Source of the DNA: an uncultured Blautia sp.
Lineage (GTDB): Bacteria > Bacillota > Clostridia > Lachnospirales > Lachnospiraceae
DNA: 12,905 bases
Direction of reading: 5' to 3'
Assembly: GCA_937893675.1 (NCBI GenBank)
Contig: CALBGI010000017.1
Coordinates: forward strand, 1-12,905
The notes under the pieces were generated by a model, which made no database searches, had not been told where the DNA came from, and was given only the letters and a program-made list of their open reading frames with translations. The position numbers and the translations under genes were made by a program. Below are positions 12,726 through 12,905 of this stretch, piece by piece; position 1 is the stretch's first letter; every line of letters begins with the position of its first letter.

Positions 12726-12905
12726 TCGATACAGAGCAGGGAGCCGGCATGAAAGCGCGACTCCCGGCTGTCTGAAACAGAATTGGAATAGCTTAGCGTC
12801 CGAATAGCATAGGCAAAAATGTTAATGATACATCAATTCCATACGTAAACGAGACCGTTTCAAGTTTTGTGTAAATTCAAAAAACTGATATAAGATATGT
12901 CATTA
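12726..12905. other. Intergenic tail, no gene seen
   Basis: No credible reading frame lies here. After the permease, AGCCGG (12742-12747) can pair with CCGGCT (12764-12769); alternatively GGGAG (12739-12743) can pair with CTCCC (12761-12765). Neither is followed by a U tract, so this is a poor terminator candidate. A small dyad AAACG-N4-CGTTT lies at 12847-12860, just ahead of a possible promoter. Confidence 0.5.
12867..12894 (+). promoter_or_regulatory. Possible promoter for a gene beyond the right edge
   Basis: TTGTGT (12867-12872) and TATAAG (12889-12894) are 16 nt apart in an A/T-rich stretch; an overlapping TAAGAT (12891-12896) gives 18-nt spacing. The gene it would serve is outside the window, so this rests on the hexamers alone. 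Confidence 0.4.

Noticed and set aside
12749..12775. Eight-codon ORF (MKARLPAV) with AGGGAG just upstream
   Set aside because: It is too short and lies within the inverted-repeat region; the ribosome-like bases are better explained as hairpin arms. No leader-peptide logic is visible.

Overview
The window looks like ordinary chromosome of a Gram-positive anaerobe of the Clostridia, most likely a Lachnospiraceae gut bacterium. The grounds are strong AGGAGG-type ribosome sites, TTG and GTG starts, sigma-A promoters of TTGnnn-N17-TATAAT form, a Gram-positive LexA box (GAAC-N4-GTTC), roughly half G+C by eye, and gene families common in that group: an ECF sigma/ABC module, a Csp-like subtilase and a DUF3878-like protein. 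I see no insertion sequence, phage gene, CRISPR array or other sign of recent transfer.

Layout. The left edge cuts a tRNA-Cys gene; its 3' part (1-53) is followed by a long perfect-palindrome terminator (56-85). Next is a cytosolic M14 zinc carboxypeptidase (125-1000). It converges on a reverse-strand gene of unknown function (1019-2047), the only minus-strand gene here. That gene is divergent from dinB (2199-3461), a Y-family translesion polymerase whose promoter holds a LexA box between its -35 and -10 elements. The two divergent promoters lie back to back. A HdeD/DUF308-like membrane protein with an acidic tail of pentapeptide repeats follows from its own promoter and ends at a good intrinsic terminator (3541-4458; 4476-4510).

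The stretch 4569-7782 is a tightly packed four-gene unit: an ECF sigma factor (TTG start), a six-helix membrane protein that may be its anti-sigma partner, an ABC ATPase and an ABC-2 permease. Adjacent genes overlap by 11 and 16 nt or are separated by 1 nt, so they are probably translationally coupled. This reads as an envelope-stress or export module with its own regulator. It is followed by an arginase-fold protein (7861-8628) overlapping lgt, the prolipoprotein diacylglyceryl transferase (8618-9394). A Csp-like subtilisin-family protease with an intact catalytic triad and no signal peptide comes next (9448-11196). Last is an NCS2 nucleobase permease (11331-12725) with one or two promoters of its own. 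The final 180 nt hold no gene, only weak inverted repeats and a possible promoter for a gene beyond the window.

No undescribed system is evident. The points most worth a second look are the sigma/membrane-protein/ABC unit, the SOS control of dinB, the Csp-like protease beside lgt, the Gln in place of the usual substrate-binding Glu in the NCS2 permease, and the pentapeptide tail on the HdeD-like protein.
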